Origin: Candidatus Dormiibacterota bacterium
Lineage (GTDB): Bacteria > Chloroflexota > Dormibacteria > Dormibacterales > Dormibacteraceae
DNA: 36,566 bases
Reading direction: 5' to 3'
Assembly (NCBI GenBank): GCA_003151935.1
Contig: PLYZ01000012.1
Span: 321-36,886 of the forward strand
Below are positions 14,928 to 23,394 of this stretch, one piece after another (position 1 is the stretch's first letter; every line of letters starts with the position of its first letter). Under the pieces are notes generated by a model. That model was not told the origin of the DNA and did no database searches. It saw only the letters and a program-made list of their open reading frames with translations. Both the position numbers and the translations under genes were made by a program.

Positions 14928-16073
14928 TTGAATTCGAAAGTATTAGCTGCCCAGATGAGGGTCACCTGCAGGCCGTCGGTGTTGGGTCAGGCATTGCAAG
15001 TGGTTTCGCGAGCGATCTCCAGCCGGACCACCCTGCCCATCCTGAACAACATCCTCATCGAGACGACTTCGGAGGGGCTCGCGCTCACCGCCACCAACCT
15101 GGAGATCGGCATTCGCAAGCTGGTACCGGCAGAGGTGGCGATGGAAGGCGCGACCACCGCGCCGGCCAGGCTGCTGACCGATTTCGTCGGGACCCTGCCA
15201 GACCAGGACCTCGAGCTGGCGCTAGACGGTGCGAGCCAGTCGCTCAGCCTGCGTTGCGCGCGTTTCGACACGCACATCAAGTGCATCGAGGCCGAGGAGT
15301 TCCCCCCAGGCCCGCGGCCCGACGAGGGCGACCGTCTCGAGGTTGCCCTGGACGAGCTGGTCAGTGCGGTCGAGCAGACGCAGATGGCGGCCTCGACAGA
15401 CGAAGCCCGGCCCGTCCTGACCGGGGTGCTGGTCCTGATCCAGGGAGGCAGCCTGACCCTGGCCGCGACCGATGGTCACCGGCTTGCGGTGCGCAAGCTT
15501 GCCGCCAACGGCCCCGCCGACCTGGAAGCCAGCCTGATTGTCCCGGCCCGGGCCCTCGCCGAGCTTTCGAGGGTGTTGAAAGGCGAGCCTGGGAAGGTCG
15601 AGGTGATCATCTCGAAGGCCCGCAACCAGATCTTCTTCCGGGCGGGCACCTCCGAGCTTACCTCGAGGCTGATCGACGGAAAGTATCCCAACTACGCACA
15701 GGTTATCCCCACCAAAAGCTCAACCAAGGTGCGGGTGTCCACGAGCGAGCTCACGCAGACGGTCCGCGCCGTGTCGCTCTTCGCCCGTGACAGCGCGAAC
15801 GTCATACGGGTCAAGGCGCAGGCCGGTGCGCTGATCCTTTCAGCGACCACCAACGAGGTTGGGGACAGCAAGGCGGAGATGGCCGCCGACGTCGATGGCT
15901 CCGACATCCAGATCGCGTTCAACGCCCGCTACGTCCTGGATGCCCTGGGAGTGATCGGGGAGGACGAGGTCGAGCTGCTGTTCGACGGCCCCCTGAGCCC
16001 CGGGCTCCTCCGACCGCCGGGCAAGGAGCACTACCTGTACGTGATCATGCCCGTGCGGGTCGCGATGTCCTGA
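14928..16073 (+). CDS. dnaN: DNA polymerase III beta subunit (sliding clamp)
   Basis: The 381-residue protein shows the three repeated clamp domains: RPSVLGQALQVVSRAISSRT and LPILNNILIE at the start, LTGVLVLIQGGSLTLAATDG with HRLAVRK in the middle domain, and the C-terminal LLFDGPLSPGLLRPPGKEHY followed by LYVIMPVRV. The ring dimer tethers polymerases and many partners to DNA. TTG 14928 has GGGGG nine bases upstream; the ATG at 14955 is a plausible alternative that still includes the whole first domain. It lies in the standard dnaA-dnaN-recF order. Confidence 0.97.
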   Translation: MNSKVLAAQMRVTCRPSVLGQALQVVSRAISSRTTLPILNNILIETTSEGLALTATNLEIGIRKLVPAEVAMEGATTAPARLLTDFVGTLPDQDLELALDGASQSLSLRCARFDTHIKCIEAEEFPPGPRPDEGDRLEVALDELVSAVEQTQMAASTDEARPVLTGVLVLIQGGSLTLAATDGHRLAVRKLAANGPADLEASLIVPARALAELSRVLKGEPGKVEVIISKARNQIFFRAGTSELTSRLIDGKYPNYAQVIPTKSSTKVRVSTSELTQTVRAVSLFARDSANVIRVKAQAGALILSATTNEVGDSKAEMAADVDGSDIQIAFNARYVLDALGVIGEDEVELLFDGPLSPGLLRPPGKEHYLYVIMPVRVAMS

Positions 16074-16090
16074 GGATGTCCTAAGGCGGA

Positions 16091-17176
16091 GTGCGACTCC
16101 GCAGGGTGCGACTCAGAAATCACCGTAACTACGCCCAGCTGGACCTCACCCCTGGGCCAGGGGTGAATGTCTTCATCGGCGCCAACGGGCAGGGCAAAAC
16201 CAACTTGCTCGAGGCGGTCGCGATGCTTGCCCTCTCGTCCTCTCCCCGGGCGCGGCGCGAGCTCGAGCTCGTAGGCCCCGTCGCGCCAATGGCGAGAATC
16301 GAGGCTGAGGTCGAAAGCGGAGGGATCACAGCCGAGCTCGCCATCACCCTGACCGTGGAAGGCGACCGGGCGCGGCGAGTGATCGAGGTCGACGGTGTCC
16401 GGCGCAGGGCCTTCGATCTACCCGGCCGCTTCCGGGTCACCCTGTTCTGGCCGGACGACCTTGGCCTCATCAAGGCCGGACCCGAGCTGCGACGCCGGTT
16501 CCTCAACCAGATGCTGGTCCAAATCGAGCCGGGCTACGCCCGCGCCCTGGCCGGGCTGAAACGGGTCCTCGAGCAGCGCAACAGCCTCCTCAAGCGGATC
16601 GCCGCGGGCGAGGAGGGCGGAGACGTCCTGGACGTGTGGAATCAGGAGCTGATCCGGCTCGGAGGCGAGGTGGCGGCGGCCCGATCGGCGGCGGTCCTGG
16701 AGCTGCAGCCGGAGGCAGCCCGTTACCATGCCGAAATCGCCGGTGGCGAGCGCCTGGATATCCGCTACGAGGGGCCTCCCAAGGATCTGGCCGAGGCTGT
16801 GCATAACTCGCTGGCGGAAGACCTCCGGCGGGGGTCCACGAGCGTCGGGCCGCATCACGACGACCTGCGCGTTCTGCTCGAGGGTCAAGACGCACGCGCC
16901 TACAGCTCGCAGGGGCAACAGCGCACGGCGGTGGTGAGCCTGAAGCTGGCTGAGGCGGCTCTGGTGGCCAGGCGCACGGGCGAGCGCCCCGTACTCCTGC
17001 TGGACGATGTTCTGTCCGAGCTCGACGCCGAACGCAGGGCCGCCCTCCTGAGGCAGGTCGGCGGCGAAGGCCAGGTCATCATCACGTCGGTCGAGGCTGG
17101 CCCTTTCCCTCCCGAGCTCATCGCCAATGCGATGGTCTGGACCGTCATCGAAGGCAGGATCGAAGCCTGTGGATAA
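16091..17176 (+). CDS. recF: DNA replication and repair protein RecF
   Basis: The 361-residue SMC-like ATPase starts MRLRRVRLRNHRNYAQLDL and has Walker A FIGANGQGKTNLLEAVAML, the D-loop/signature region YSSQGQQRTAVVSLKLAEA and Walker B VLLLDDVLSELD. RecF with RecO and RecR loads RecA at gaps. GTG 16091 lies 17 bases after the dnaN stop; a nearly repeated GTGCGACTC occurs at the first codons and again a few codons later. The last eight bases overlap dciA. Confidence 0.97.
   Translation: MRLRRVRLRNHRNYAQLDLTPGPGVNVFIGANGQGKTNLLEAVAMLALSSSPRARRELELVGPVAPMARIEAEVESGGITAELAITLTVEGDRARRVIEVDGVRRRAFDLPGRFRVTLFWPDDLGLIKAGPELRRRFLNQMLVQIEPGYARALAGLKRVLEQRNSLLKRIAAGEEGGDVLDVWNQELIRLGGEVAAARSAAVLELQPEAARYHAEIAGGERLDIRYEGPPKDLAEAVHNSLAEDLRRGSTSVGPHHDDLRVLLEGQDARAYSSQGQQRTAVVSLKLAEAALVARRTGERPVLLLDDVLSELDAERRAALLRQVGGEGQVIITSVEAGPFPPELIANAMVWTVIEGRIEACG
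17168..17176 (-). promoter_or_regulatory. Perfect DnaA box at the recF/dciA junction
   Basis: TGTGGATAA on the plus strand is the exact complement of TTATCCACA, and the only perfect consensus copy I saw. It also contains the dciA GTG start and the recF TAA stop, so coding constraints could explain part of it. Confidence 0.45.
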
Positions 17177-17468
17177 ATTGGGCAATATCCTGCCGAGAGT
17201 GCTGCGCCGCCAGCCCGGCGGCGCAAGGCTGATGGGCACCCAGGTCGCCTCGGCATTTCGAGCTGTGATCGGGGCGGAGCCGGCCGGTCTGTGCGACGAG
17301 ATCGAGCTCCATTCCGGCACGCTCGTGGTCACCACCTCCAGCCCGGCGCTGGCCCATCAGCTGCGGCTGGATTCCGAGGCCATTCTCGGCCGGCTGAACG
17401 GTCTCGAGCTGGGGCGCAAGGTTCGGGCGCTTCGGGTCCGAATCGGCCACTCCACACCGGCGCAATGA
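17169..17468 (+). CDS. dciA: DciA-like DUF721 protein, probable helicase loader
   Basis: The 99-residue protein begins MDKLGNILPRVLRRQPGG and contains the DUF721 pattern FRAVIGAEPAGLCDEIEL, GTLVVTTSSPALAHQLRLD and LNGLELGRKVRALRVRIG. DciA interacts with the replicative helicase DnaB in bacteria lacking DnaC/DnaI-type loaders. Position directly after recF is the same as in Actinobacteria and supports the call. GTG 17169 overlaps recF by eight bases, and the stop overlaps the helicase start by four (ATGA). The sequence is shorter than many DUF721 proteins, but covers the KH-like core. Confidence 0.87.
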   Translation: MDKLGNILPRVLRRQPGGARLMGTQVASAFRAVIGAEPAGLCDEIELHSGTLVVTTSSPALAHQLRLDSEAILGRLNGLELGRKVRALRVRIGHSTPAQ

Positions 17469-20191
17469 GCACCCGCCTGGGACCCGAACAGCGCGCGGCC
17501 GCCGCCATCGGGGGCGGTCCGATCCGCGTGGTCGCCGGGGCCGGCACCGGTAAGACGGCGGTCATCGCAGAGCGCTTCAGCCGGCTGGTCGCCGGCGGAT
17601 TGTCTCCGGCTTCGATCCTCGTCATGACCTTCACCGAACGCGCCGCGGCGGAGATGCGCCAGCGGATCGAAGAGCGGATCGGCGCCGCTGCTCCCGCCGT
17701 GGGGACGTTTCACTCGATCGCCCTCGGGTGGCTGCGTGCGGACGGCCGCACAGTGGGGGTCCCGGCCGGCTTTCGAATTCTCACCGGCGCCGACCGCTGG
17801 ATTGTGGCCCGCGAGCTCATGTGGCAGCTGGGCGACAACGCCCTGACGGGCGACGAGCGCCCGGACGACCTGGTTGCGCCCGCACTGCAAATGCTCGAGC
17901 GGATGAAGCAGGAGCTCGTACCCATCGGAAGACTCGCTGCCTGGGCGACCTCGACCGACGACGCGGAGCGTGGCGAGCTGATGCGCGCTTGCGTCCGGTT
18001 GTTTCGCGCGTACGAAAGAGAATGCAGGAAGCGCCGTCTTCTCGACTTCGAGGACCTCCTCCTGCTCACGGTCCGGATGCTGGAGGAAAACCCGAAGCTC
18101 CTGGACACATACACCGCTCGCTACATGAGCGTGCTGGTCGACGAGTACCAGGACCTCAACCTGGCGCAGGAACGCCTGGTCGAGCTCGTCGCCTCGAGGA
18201 CCCAGCCGTTTGTCGTCGGCGACGACGATCAATCGATCTACCGCTTTCGAGGGGCTTCCCGGGCCAGCCTGGAAAGGTTCGTCGCCAGCCTTCCAAACAC
18301 CAGCACCATGACCATGGGCCGGAACCGGCGAAGCTCGCACCAGATCGTGGCTGCCGCAGCCACGCTGATCGGGAATAACGCCGGCAGGCTTCCCAAACAA
18401 CTGGCTTCCGCCAAGCCAGGACCCAAGGTCGAGCTGTGGAGCTGCCCCGACGGAATGACCGAAGCGGCGTCCATCGCCACCCAGGCGGCGGATCTTGTTG
18501 AACGTGGAACAGCGCTGCGCGAGATCGCGGTGCTCTGCAGGACCAATGCGATCGCGCGGCCGATCGCGTCGGCTCTGGCGGCGCGGGGACTGCCCCACGT
18601 GGTGATCGGAGGCCGCGGCTTTCACGACCGCGCGGAGATCAGAGACGTCATCGCGCTGCTGCGGGTGCTGCGTGACCCCTGCGACGTGGTGGCAATCGCC
18701 CGAGCGATCACCCGCCCGCCTTTGAGCCTTGATCCTTCGAGAGCGCTGGCCGTGCTCAGGGATCGCGGGGAAAAGCTGCCCCTCGACGCCATCAAGGCCT
18801 CGAAGCCCGCGGCGCTGTTCGCGAGCCTCCTGGAGGAGCTTGCCTCGGCCGCGACCCGGCTCGACGTGCGTGACCTGTTCTTCGAGCTGATGAACCGCAC
18901 CCGCTACCTCGAAGCAGTCGGCGACACGCTGGAGGCAGGCGAGGCAGCGCGTGTCACCGCCAACGTGAGTCGCTTTGCCGAGATGATCGCCGAGTTCTGT
19001 GAAACCGAGGTCGATCGGTCGCTCACGGCTTACATGCAGCACCTGGACCTCGTCCTCCTGTCCGGAGAGGACGAGGAGCCGGCTCCGGTCGAGGCGGCGG
19101 ACGACGCGATCCACGTCATGACCATCCACCAGGCCAAAGGGCTCGAGTTCGACGCCGTCTTCGTGCCCGGGCTGGTCGAAGGACGTCTGCCGCAGTCGGG
19201 TAGGTCGCCTCGTTTCGAGCTGCCCCCTTCCGTCCTCGAACCGCTTGTGCGCGGCCGTGAGGACGTGGTCGCGGAGGAACGGCGGCTGCTCTACGTCGCC
19301 ATGACTCGAGCCAGGAACCAGCTGTACCTGACCCGCGCCTCGCACTACGAAGGCGGCCGGCGATGGAGAGATTCGCGGTTTCTCGAGGAGGTGCGCGCCG
19401 CGGGCGCGCGAACGGTTTGCGAGCGTACGTTCGAAGCCGTAACGCAGCCTCCCGCGCGCCGAATGGCGACGAGGAAACCCGGCCAGGTCGTGCTGTCGTA
19501 CAGCGCGATCGCCGCCTACCGGGAGTGCCCTCGCCAGTACTGGTTCCGACAGGAGCAGCGGCTCCCGGCAGCGCAGAGCGCGGAGGCCGTGCATGGCGTG
19601 ATCCAGCACGAGGTCCTGCGCCAGGCGGGCGAAGCTCGAAGGAGCGGCCGCCAGGTTACCGCCAAGGCGCTGAAGTCGATTCACGAAGGGGTCTGGCTCG
19701 TGAGCGCGTTTCCGGATCCGCGGCGCGCTGCCACGTTCAAGCGGATCGGCGCGGCACAGCTGGAGGCCTATCGCAGCCGGGGAGGATTCGACGCACCGCC
19801 CGAGTTTCTCGAGCATCCCTTCAGCGCCGCGGTCGACGGATGGACGCTTCGCGGCGTCATCGACCGCATCGATCGCACGGACTCAGGCTGGAGGATCGTC
19901 GACTACAAGAGCGGCCGGCCGCTGACTCGCCGCCGGCGCGACCTGCAAGTCGCGCTGTATGCGCTCGGCGCAAGCAATGCGCTGCGACTGGACCCCATCG
20001 AGCTGGAGGTCGTCTACCTGGCGACGGGTGAGACGGTGAAGGTCGAGAAGGTTGGAGACCTCGTGACCGACGCCACCAGCCAGGCCGCGGAGGTGGCAGC
20101 GGGAGTTAGAGAGGGGATGTTCGAAGCGCGACCGGAGCGGCGGCGCTGCCGGCTCTGCCCTTACCGGCTCGCCTGCGCCGACGCTCTGTAG
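17465..20191 (+). CDS. UvrD/PcrA-type helicase fused to a PD-(D/E)XK nuclease domain with probable Fe-S cluster
   Basis: The 908-residue protein has all superfamily 1A motifs: VVAGAGTGKTAVIAERF (Walker A), FTERAAAEMRQRI, LVDEYQDLN (II), GDDDQSIYRFRGA (III), IHQAKGLEFDAVFVPGLVEG (V) and RRLLYVAMTRARNQLY (VI). After about residue 680 comes an AddB/Cas4-like nuclease: YRECPRQYWF, the catalytic GVIDRIDRTD and RIVDYKSGRPL, and a terminal CRLCPYRLAC. The four cysteines (one in YRECP, three at the end) fit a 4Fe-4S staple as in AddB or AdnA/B. It probably acts in double-strand-break resection. ATG 17465 overlaps dciA; the longer frame to 17291 lies within dciA. No partner subunit is visible. Confidence 0.92.
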   Translation: MSTRLGPEQRAAAAIGGGPIRVVAGAGTGKTAVIAERFSRLVAGGLSPASILVMTFTERAAAEMRQRIEERIGAAAPAVGTFHSIALGWLRADGRTVGVPAGFRILTGADRWIVARELMWQLGDNALTGDERPDDLVAPALQMLERMKQELVPIGRLAAWATSTDDAERGELMRACVRLFRAYERECRKRRLLDFEDLLLLTVRMLEENPKLLDTYTARYMSVLVDEYQDLNLAQERLVELVASRTQPFVVGDDDQSIYRFRGASRASLERFVASLPNTSTMTMGRNRRSSHQIVAAAATLIGNNAGRLPKQLASAKPGPKVELWSCPDGMTEAASIATQAADLVERGTALREIAVLCRTNAIARPIASALAARGLPHVVIGGRGFHDRAEIRDVIALLRVLRDPCDVVAIARAITRPPLSLDPSRALAVLRDRGEKLPLDAIKASKPAALFASLLEELASAATRLDVRDLFFELMNRTRYLEAVGDTLEAGEAARVTANVSRFAEMIAEFCETEVDRSLTAYMQHLDLVLLSGEDEEPAPVEAADDAIHVMTIHQAKGLEFDAVFVPGLVEGRLPQSGRSPRFELPPSVLEPLVRGREDVVAEERRLLYVAMTRARNQLYLTRASHYEGGRRWRDSRFLEEVRAAGARTVCERTFEAVTQPPARRMATRKPGQVVLSYSAIAAYRECPRQYWFRQEQRLPAAQSAEAVHGVIQHEVLRQAGEARRSGRQVTAKALKSIHEGVWLVSAFPDPRRAATFKRIGAAQLEAYRSRGGFDAPPEFLEHPFSAAVDGWTLRGVIDRIDRTDSGWRIVDYKSGRPLTRRRRDLQVALYALGASNALRLDPIELEVVYLATGETVKVEKVGDLVTDATSQAAEVAAGVREGMFEARPERRRCRLCPYRLACADAL
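18496..18511. other. parS-like 16-mer inside the helicase gene
   Basis: TGTTGAACGTGGAACA matches 14 of 16 bases of TGTTCCACGTGGAACA; only positions 5 and 6 differ. It lies about 5 kb downstream of the dnaA start, a usual distance for chromosomal parS, and intragenic parS sites are common. Binding by the ParB encoded at 7300 is inference. Confidence 0.45.
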
Positions 20192-21411
20192 CGCGCCGCG
20201 AGCAGGAGGCACTCACGCGCGATGTCCGACGAGGCGTAGGGATGCGCGAGGTCCTGCGCCTTGCGTGACATCTCGCGCCACGTCGGTCCACCTTCGGCCA
20301 GAACCCTCACCTCGTCCAGCAGGTCGGAGTCCTTCGGCGCATAGGCGCCGAAGCCCGAGTCGACGACGTAGTCGACGTTTGGCGTCTCCTGTCCCGGCAG
20401 AAAGCCGGTGATGATCAGCGGCAGCCCCGTGGCGAGCGCCTCGGCAATCGCACCGGGACCTGCTTTGGTCACCACCATGTCGCAGGCACGCATCAGCTCT
20501 GGCATGTACTCGACAAACCCGAGCACAAGGGTGGGCGTCGCAAAGCGGAGCTCCTGCAAGCGCCGCCGCAGCTTCTCGTTGCGTCCGGCCACGACGACGA
20601 GCTGCCACTGGTAGGGCTCCCAGGCGAGGGCGCGCACCTGCTGAGGGAGATGTCCGACCCCGGCGGCGCCGCCCATCACCAGCACGGTGAACCGGCCCTC
20701 GTCGAGCCCGAAGCGCCGGCGCAGCGCCTGCTTCTCACCCGGGGCAGGTGGCCGGAACCGAAGGTCGACGGGAAGCCCGAGCAGCTTGACCCGGTCAGAC
20801 GGCACCCGGCGTCTGAGCGCCACCTTGCGCGCGAGCTCGGTCGGTGCGATCACGAGGTCGGCCTGGCTGAAGGTCCAGCCGCGGTGAAAATCGACGAGGT
20901 CCGTGATCACCGTCATGAGCGCGCGCGCCCGGCCGCTCTGTCGAATCGCCTGGTGACTGATGTGGTTGAGCAGCGGGTGCACCGACAGCACGACGTCGGG
21001 GTCGTGCGTCTTCAAAAGATCGACTACGGAGCTGCGTACACCGGGGCCGAAAACGGCGCGGATCGCGGCGAAGGCGGGCCTGGTATTGCTGGTGTGATAG
21101 ACCGCGCCCCACGCGGCGCGCGACCGGCGGATCACCGGTGAGTAAAGGGAGGCGAGCCGTCTGACCACCGTCGGGCCTTGCCCGATCAACGGGTCGGCAA
21201 CCGTCACGATGCAGCTTGGATCGAGCAGCTTGAGGGCATCGGTGAGGGCGCGTGCGGCGGCTCGATGGCCGCCACCGGTGTCGCTAAAGAGGATCAGGAC
21301 TCGTGGCGAACCGCCTGCGGGTGTCGGTACGAGTGGGGGCGCCTTCGGGTGGTCGGCGTCCGCCGGTTCGGCGCTTACTTCCGTCGCGCCGCCGCGCGGC
21401 GCGCGATCCAC
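20161..21411 (-). CDS. Glycosyltransferase of the MGDG synthase / processive diacylglycerol glucosyltransferase family
   Basis: The frame contains the N-terminal MGDG-synthase domain (VLILFSDTGGGHRAAARALT) and a GT28-like C-terminal donor domain with VLVMGGAAGVGHLPQQVRAL, FVEYMPELMRACDMVVTKAG and PGAIAEALATGLPLIITGFL. Such GT28 enzymes add sugar to diacylglycerol at the membrane, or act on related lipids. The start is unclear: no ATG, GTG or TTG occurs between the cytochrome stop and the conserved core, so the most likely start is GTG 21411, inside the cytochrome gene, with GGAG eleven bases upstream. The frame is open further to 21477. Its 3' end overlaps the convergent helicase gene by 31 bases. 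Confidence 0.88.
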   Translation of the reverse strand: MDRAPRGGATEVSAEPADADHPKAPPLVPTPAGGSPRVLILFSDTGGGHRAAARALTDALKLLDPSCIVTVADPLIGQGPTVVRRLASLYSPVIRRSRAAWGAVYHTSNTRPAFAAIRAVFGPGVRSSVVDLLKTHDPDVVLSVHPLLNHISHQAIRQSGRARALMTVITDLVDFHRGWTFSQADLVIAPTELARKVALRRRVPSDRVKLLGLPVDLRFRPPAPGEKQALRRRFGLDEGRFTVLVMGGAAGVGHLPQQVRALAWEPYQWQLVVVAGRNEKLRRRLQELRFATPTLVLGFVEYMPELMRACDMVVTKAGPGAIAEALATGLPLIITGFLPGQETPNVDYVVDSGFGAYAPKDSDLLDEVRVLAEGGPTWREMSRKAQDLAHPYASSDIARECLLLAARYRASAQASR

Positions 21412-21965
21412 CGCATGTTGTACTCCGCGAGCAGGAAGGTGATGAATACCATGGCGACTATCCCGATCCCGACCCACAGGATGGTTCGCTTGGCGAGCTC
21501 ACCTGGAGCGAGGGGCGCTCCGCCTTGAATGCTGTTCTGCTGAATGATGTACGCGGCCAGGTCCTTCACGTCCTGGTCGGTCAGGCCGGGGTTTCCGCCC
21601 TTGGGCGGCATCGCGATCAGTTTGGGGTCACCGGGTTGCGGCGTACGGCCGTTGGTGATGATGCTGATCAGGAAATTCGGGTCGAGCGAGTTCGGCACGC
21701 CAGGCAGCTTGTCGATCGGGTTGAGGACCGCTCCGATCCCTCCCTCGAGGCCGGCGCCGTGGCAGGTGGCGCAGTTCTGGCCGTAGAGGGTGGCTCCCCT
21801 TGTCGGGTCGCCTGGGAGTGCCCCGGCGGTGCCTGAGGGTGACGGTGAAGGGGAGCTGTCGGCCAGGGTGGTGATCGCCGTCAGGCCGACCAGCACCGGT
21901 ACCGCCAGTGCGAACAGCGCGGAAAGTTTGAAGCCCTTCGGGAGGCGCATCGCGCGCCAAATCAT
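21375..21965 (-). CDS. Membrane-anchored c-type cytochrome
   Basis: The 196-residue protein has an N-terminal membrane/signal segment (ALFALAVPVLVGLTAITTLA), a serine/proline linker, then one cytochrome c domain with haem-binding CATCH in TLYGQNCATCHGAGLEGGIG. The likely axial methionine is in LIAMPPKGGNPGLTDQDV, followed by KDLAAYIIQQN. A second membrane helix (TILWVGIGIVAMVFITFLLA) and a basic tail end the protein. It resembles the small cytochromes of quinol:electron acceptor or oxidase modules, but no other respiratory gene is nearby. ATG 21965 or the ATG at 21950 could be the start. A perfect palindrome lies just upstream. Confidence 0.88.
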   Translation of the reverse strand: MIWRAMRLPKGFKLSALFALAVPVLVGLTAITTLADSSPSPSPSGTAGALPGDPTRGATLYGQNCATCHGAGLEGGIGAVLNPIDKLPGVPNSLDPNFLISIITNGRTPQPGDPKLIAMPPKGGNPGLTDQDVKDLAAYIIQQNSIQGGAPLAPGELAKRTILWVGIGIVAMVFITFLLAEYNMRWIARRAAARRK

Positions 21966-21973
21966 AACCGCCT

Positions 21974-21999
21974 CTATTCCCGGGCCTCGGCGGGAATAG
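21974..21999. repeat. Perfect 9-bp inverted repeat upstream of the cytochrome gene
   Basis: CTATTCCCG (21974-21982) and CGGGAATAG (21991-21999) flank an eight-base loop, in the spacer between the divergent cytochrome c and MshA-like genes. In the minus-strand transcript it would form a hairpin a few bases ahead of the GAGG ribosome binding site. It could be an operator or a 5' leader hairpin. The rest of this 118-base spacer shows no clear promoter. Confidence 0.6.
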
Positions 22000-22083
22000 C
22001 TGCTGAGCGCGTAGGTTTTACTGGTATGGCATCCTGCTCGCCGGTCTCTCGTTCCGGCTTCTGCTGCGTCTCACGGCGCTGGC

Positions 22084-23394
22084 TTGACGCGAGATCGGCC
22101 TACCGTGGCTGAGGCGACCAGAAACAGCGCCAACCGTGCCGCCCGCCGGCGGGTCGCGGTCGTTGCCATGCATACGTCGCCCACAGCTTCATTGGGCCAG
22201 AACGCAAACGGCGGCCTCAATGTCTACGTAAGAGAGATCTGCACCGCATTCAGCGAGCGGGGCATCGCCACCGACATCTTCACCCGCAAGCAGTCCATCG
22301 ACGACCCGGATATCGAAACCCTTGCCCCCCTCTCGCGGGTCATCTACCTCCCCGCGGGCAACGGGCTCGACAAGTACTCCCTGTATCGGGAGGTGCCGTC
22401 GTTCGCCGCCCGGATCAAGGAGTTCGCCGCCCAACATGACATCAGCTACGACCTCCTGTACTCGCACTACTGGCTGTCGGGTGAGGTCGCTTGCCTTCTC
22501 CGGCCTGAGCTGGCTACCGGCTGGGCGCACATCGCGCACACGCTCGGGTTGGTGAAGAATCGCACGCTCGCCGCCGGCGCCCGGCCGGAGCCTGAGCTTC
22601 GCATTCGCGTCGAGGCTGAGCTCGCCCAACAGGCAAACCTTCTAATCGCTTCGACCGAGGACGAGGCGCAGGAGCTGATCGCCGGCTACGGCGCGGACCC
22701 GCAGCGCGTCTGCGTGGTGCCACCCGGAGTCGACCTCGGGATGTTTCAGCCCATGGACCGGGCCGTTGCCCGGCGCAAGATCGGATACGGCAGCGGGCGG
22801 CTACTCCTCTTCGTGGGCAGGTTGGAGCGGCTCAAGGGTGTCGAGGTCGCGATTCGCTCCCTCGGGCTGCTGCGCGACCGGCGCCATGACGACGTGCGGC
22901 TCCTGATCCTCGGCGAGGACAGCCACGAGGGCGACGAGAGCGAAAAGGCGCGACTGAAGGCGATTGCCGCAGAGGTCGGTGTGCGCGATCGGGTCGACTT
23001 CGTCGGTTCTGTCGCCCATCATGAGCTGCCGTACTTCTACGCGGCAGCCGATGTCTGCGTGATGCCGTCTTACAGCGAGTCCTTTGGCCTGGTCGCACTG
23101 GAGGCGCAAGCGTGCGGGTGTCCCGTCGTCGCCTCGGGCGTTTCCGGGCTGCGCTCTGTGGTGCGCGATGAGGTCAGCGGATATCTCATCGACCGGCACG
23201 ATCCAGCGGCGTATGCGGAGCGAATCGGACGCTTACTCGAGAACAGCGAGCTCGCGCAGCAGATGGGCCGCCGAGGCAGGCTGCTGTCCCAACGGTTCTC
23301 ATGGACGCGAACCGCCGACCGCCTGGAACAGCTCTTGGAGCAGGTCGTCGCCGGAAATCAGGCCCTGGTCCACGCAAGCGCGCGGCACGAATAG
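22084..23394 (+). CDS. GT4 family glycosyltransferase, MshA-like
   Basis: The protein of up to 436 residues has the GT-B fold of retaining GT4 enzymes. The N-terminal half resembles MshA (VVAMHTSPTASLGQNANGGL, YSHYWLSGEVACLL, WAHIAHTLGLVKNRTLA). The donor-binding half includes VVPPGVDLGMF, LLLFVGRLERLKGVEVAIRS and the EX7E motif in PSYSESFGLVALEAQACGCP. MshA adds GlcNAc to inositol 3-phosphate in mycothiol synthesis, but sucrose-phosphate-synthase-like enzymes share these features, so the acceptor is uncertain. The TTG at 22084 is the first start; GTG 22105 would also keep the full domain. The 3' end overlaps the convergent lipoprotein gene by 37 bases. Confidence 0.88.
   Translation: MTRDRPTVAEATRNSANRAARRRVAVVAMHTSPTASLGQNANGGLNVYVREICTAFSERGIATDIFTRKQSIDDPDIETLAPLSRVIYLPAGNGLDKYSLYREVPSFAARIKEFAAQHDISYDLLYSHYWLSGEVACLLRPELATGWAHIAHTLGLVKNRTLAAGARPEPELRIRVEAELAQQANLLIASTEDEAQELIAGYGADPQRVCVVPPGVDLGMFQPMDRAVARRKIGYGSGRLLLFVGRLERLKGVEVAIRSLGLLRDRRHDDVRLLILGEDSHEGDESEKARLKAIAAEVGVRDRVDFVGSVAHHELPYFYAAADVCVMPSYSESFGLVALEAQACGCPVVASGVSGLRSVVRDEVSGYLIDRHDPAAYAERIGRLLENSELAQQMGRRGRLLSQRFSWTRTADRLEQLLEQVVAGNQALVHASARHE

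Noticed and set aside
14683-14931. 82-codon ORF between dnaA and dnaN
   Set aside because: Translation has no domain and spans DnaA-box-like sites and an inverted repeat; no relative recognised.
17357-19816. 819-codon antisense ORF opposite the helicase
   Set aside because: Low-complexity, arginine/histidine-rich translation with no domain, lying opposite a gene with full helicase and nuclease motifs; a by-product of high GC at third positions.
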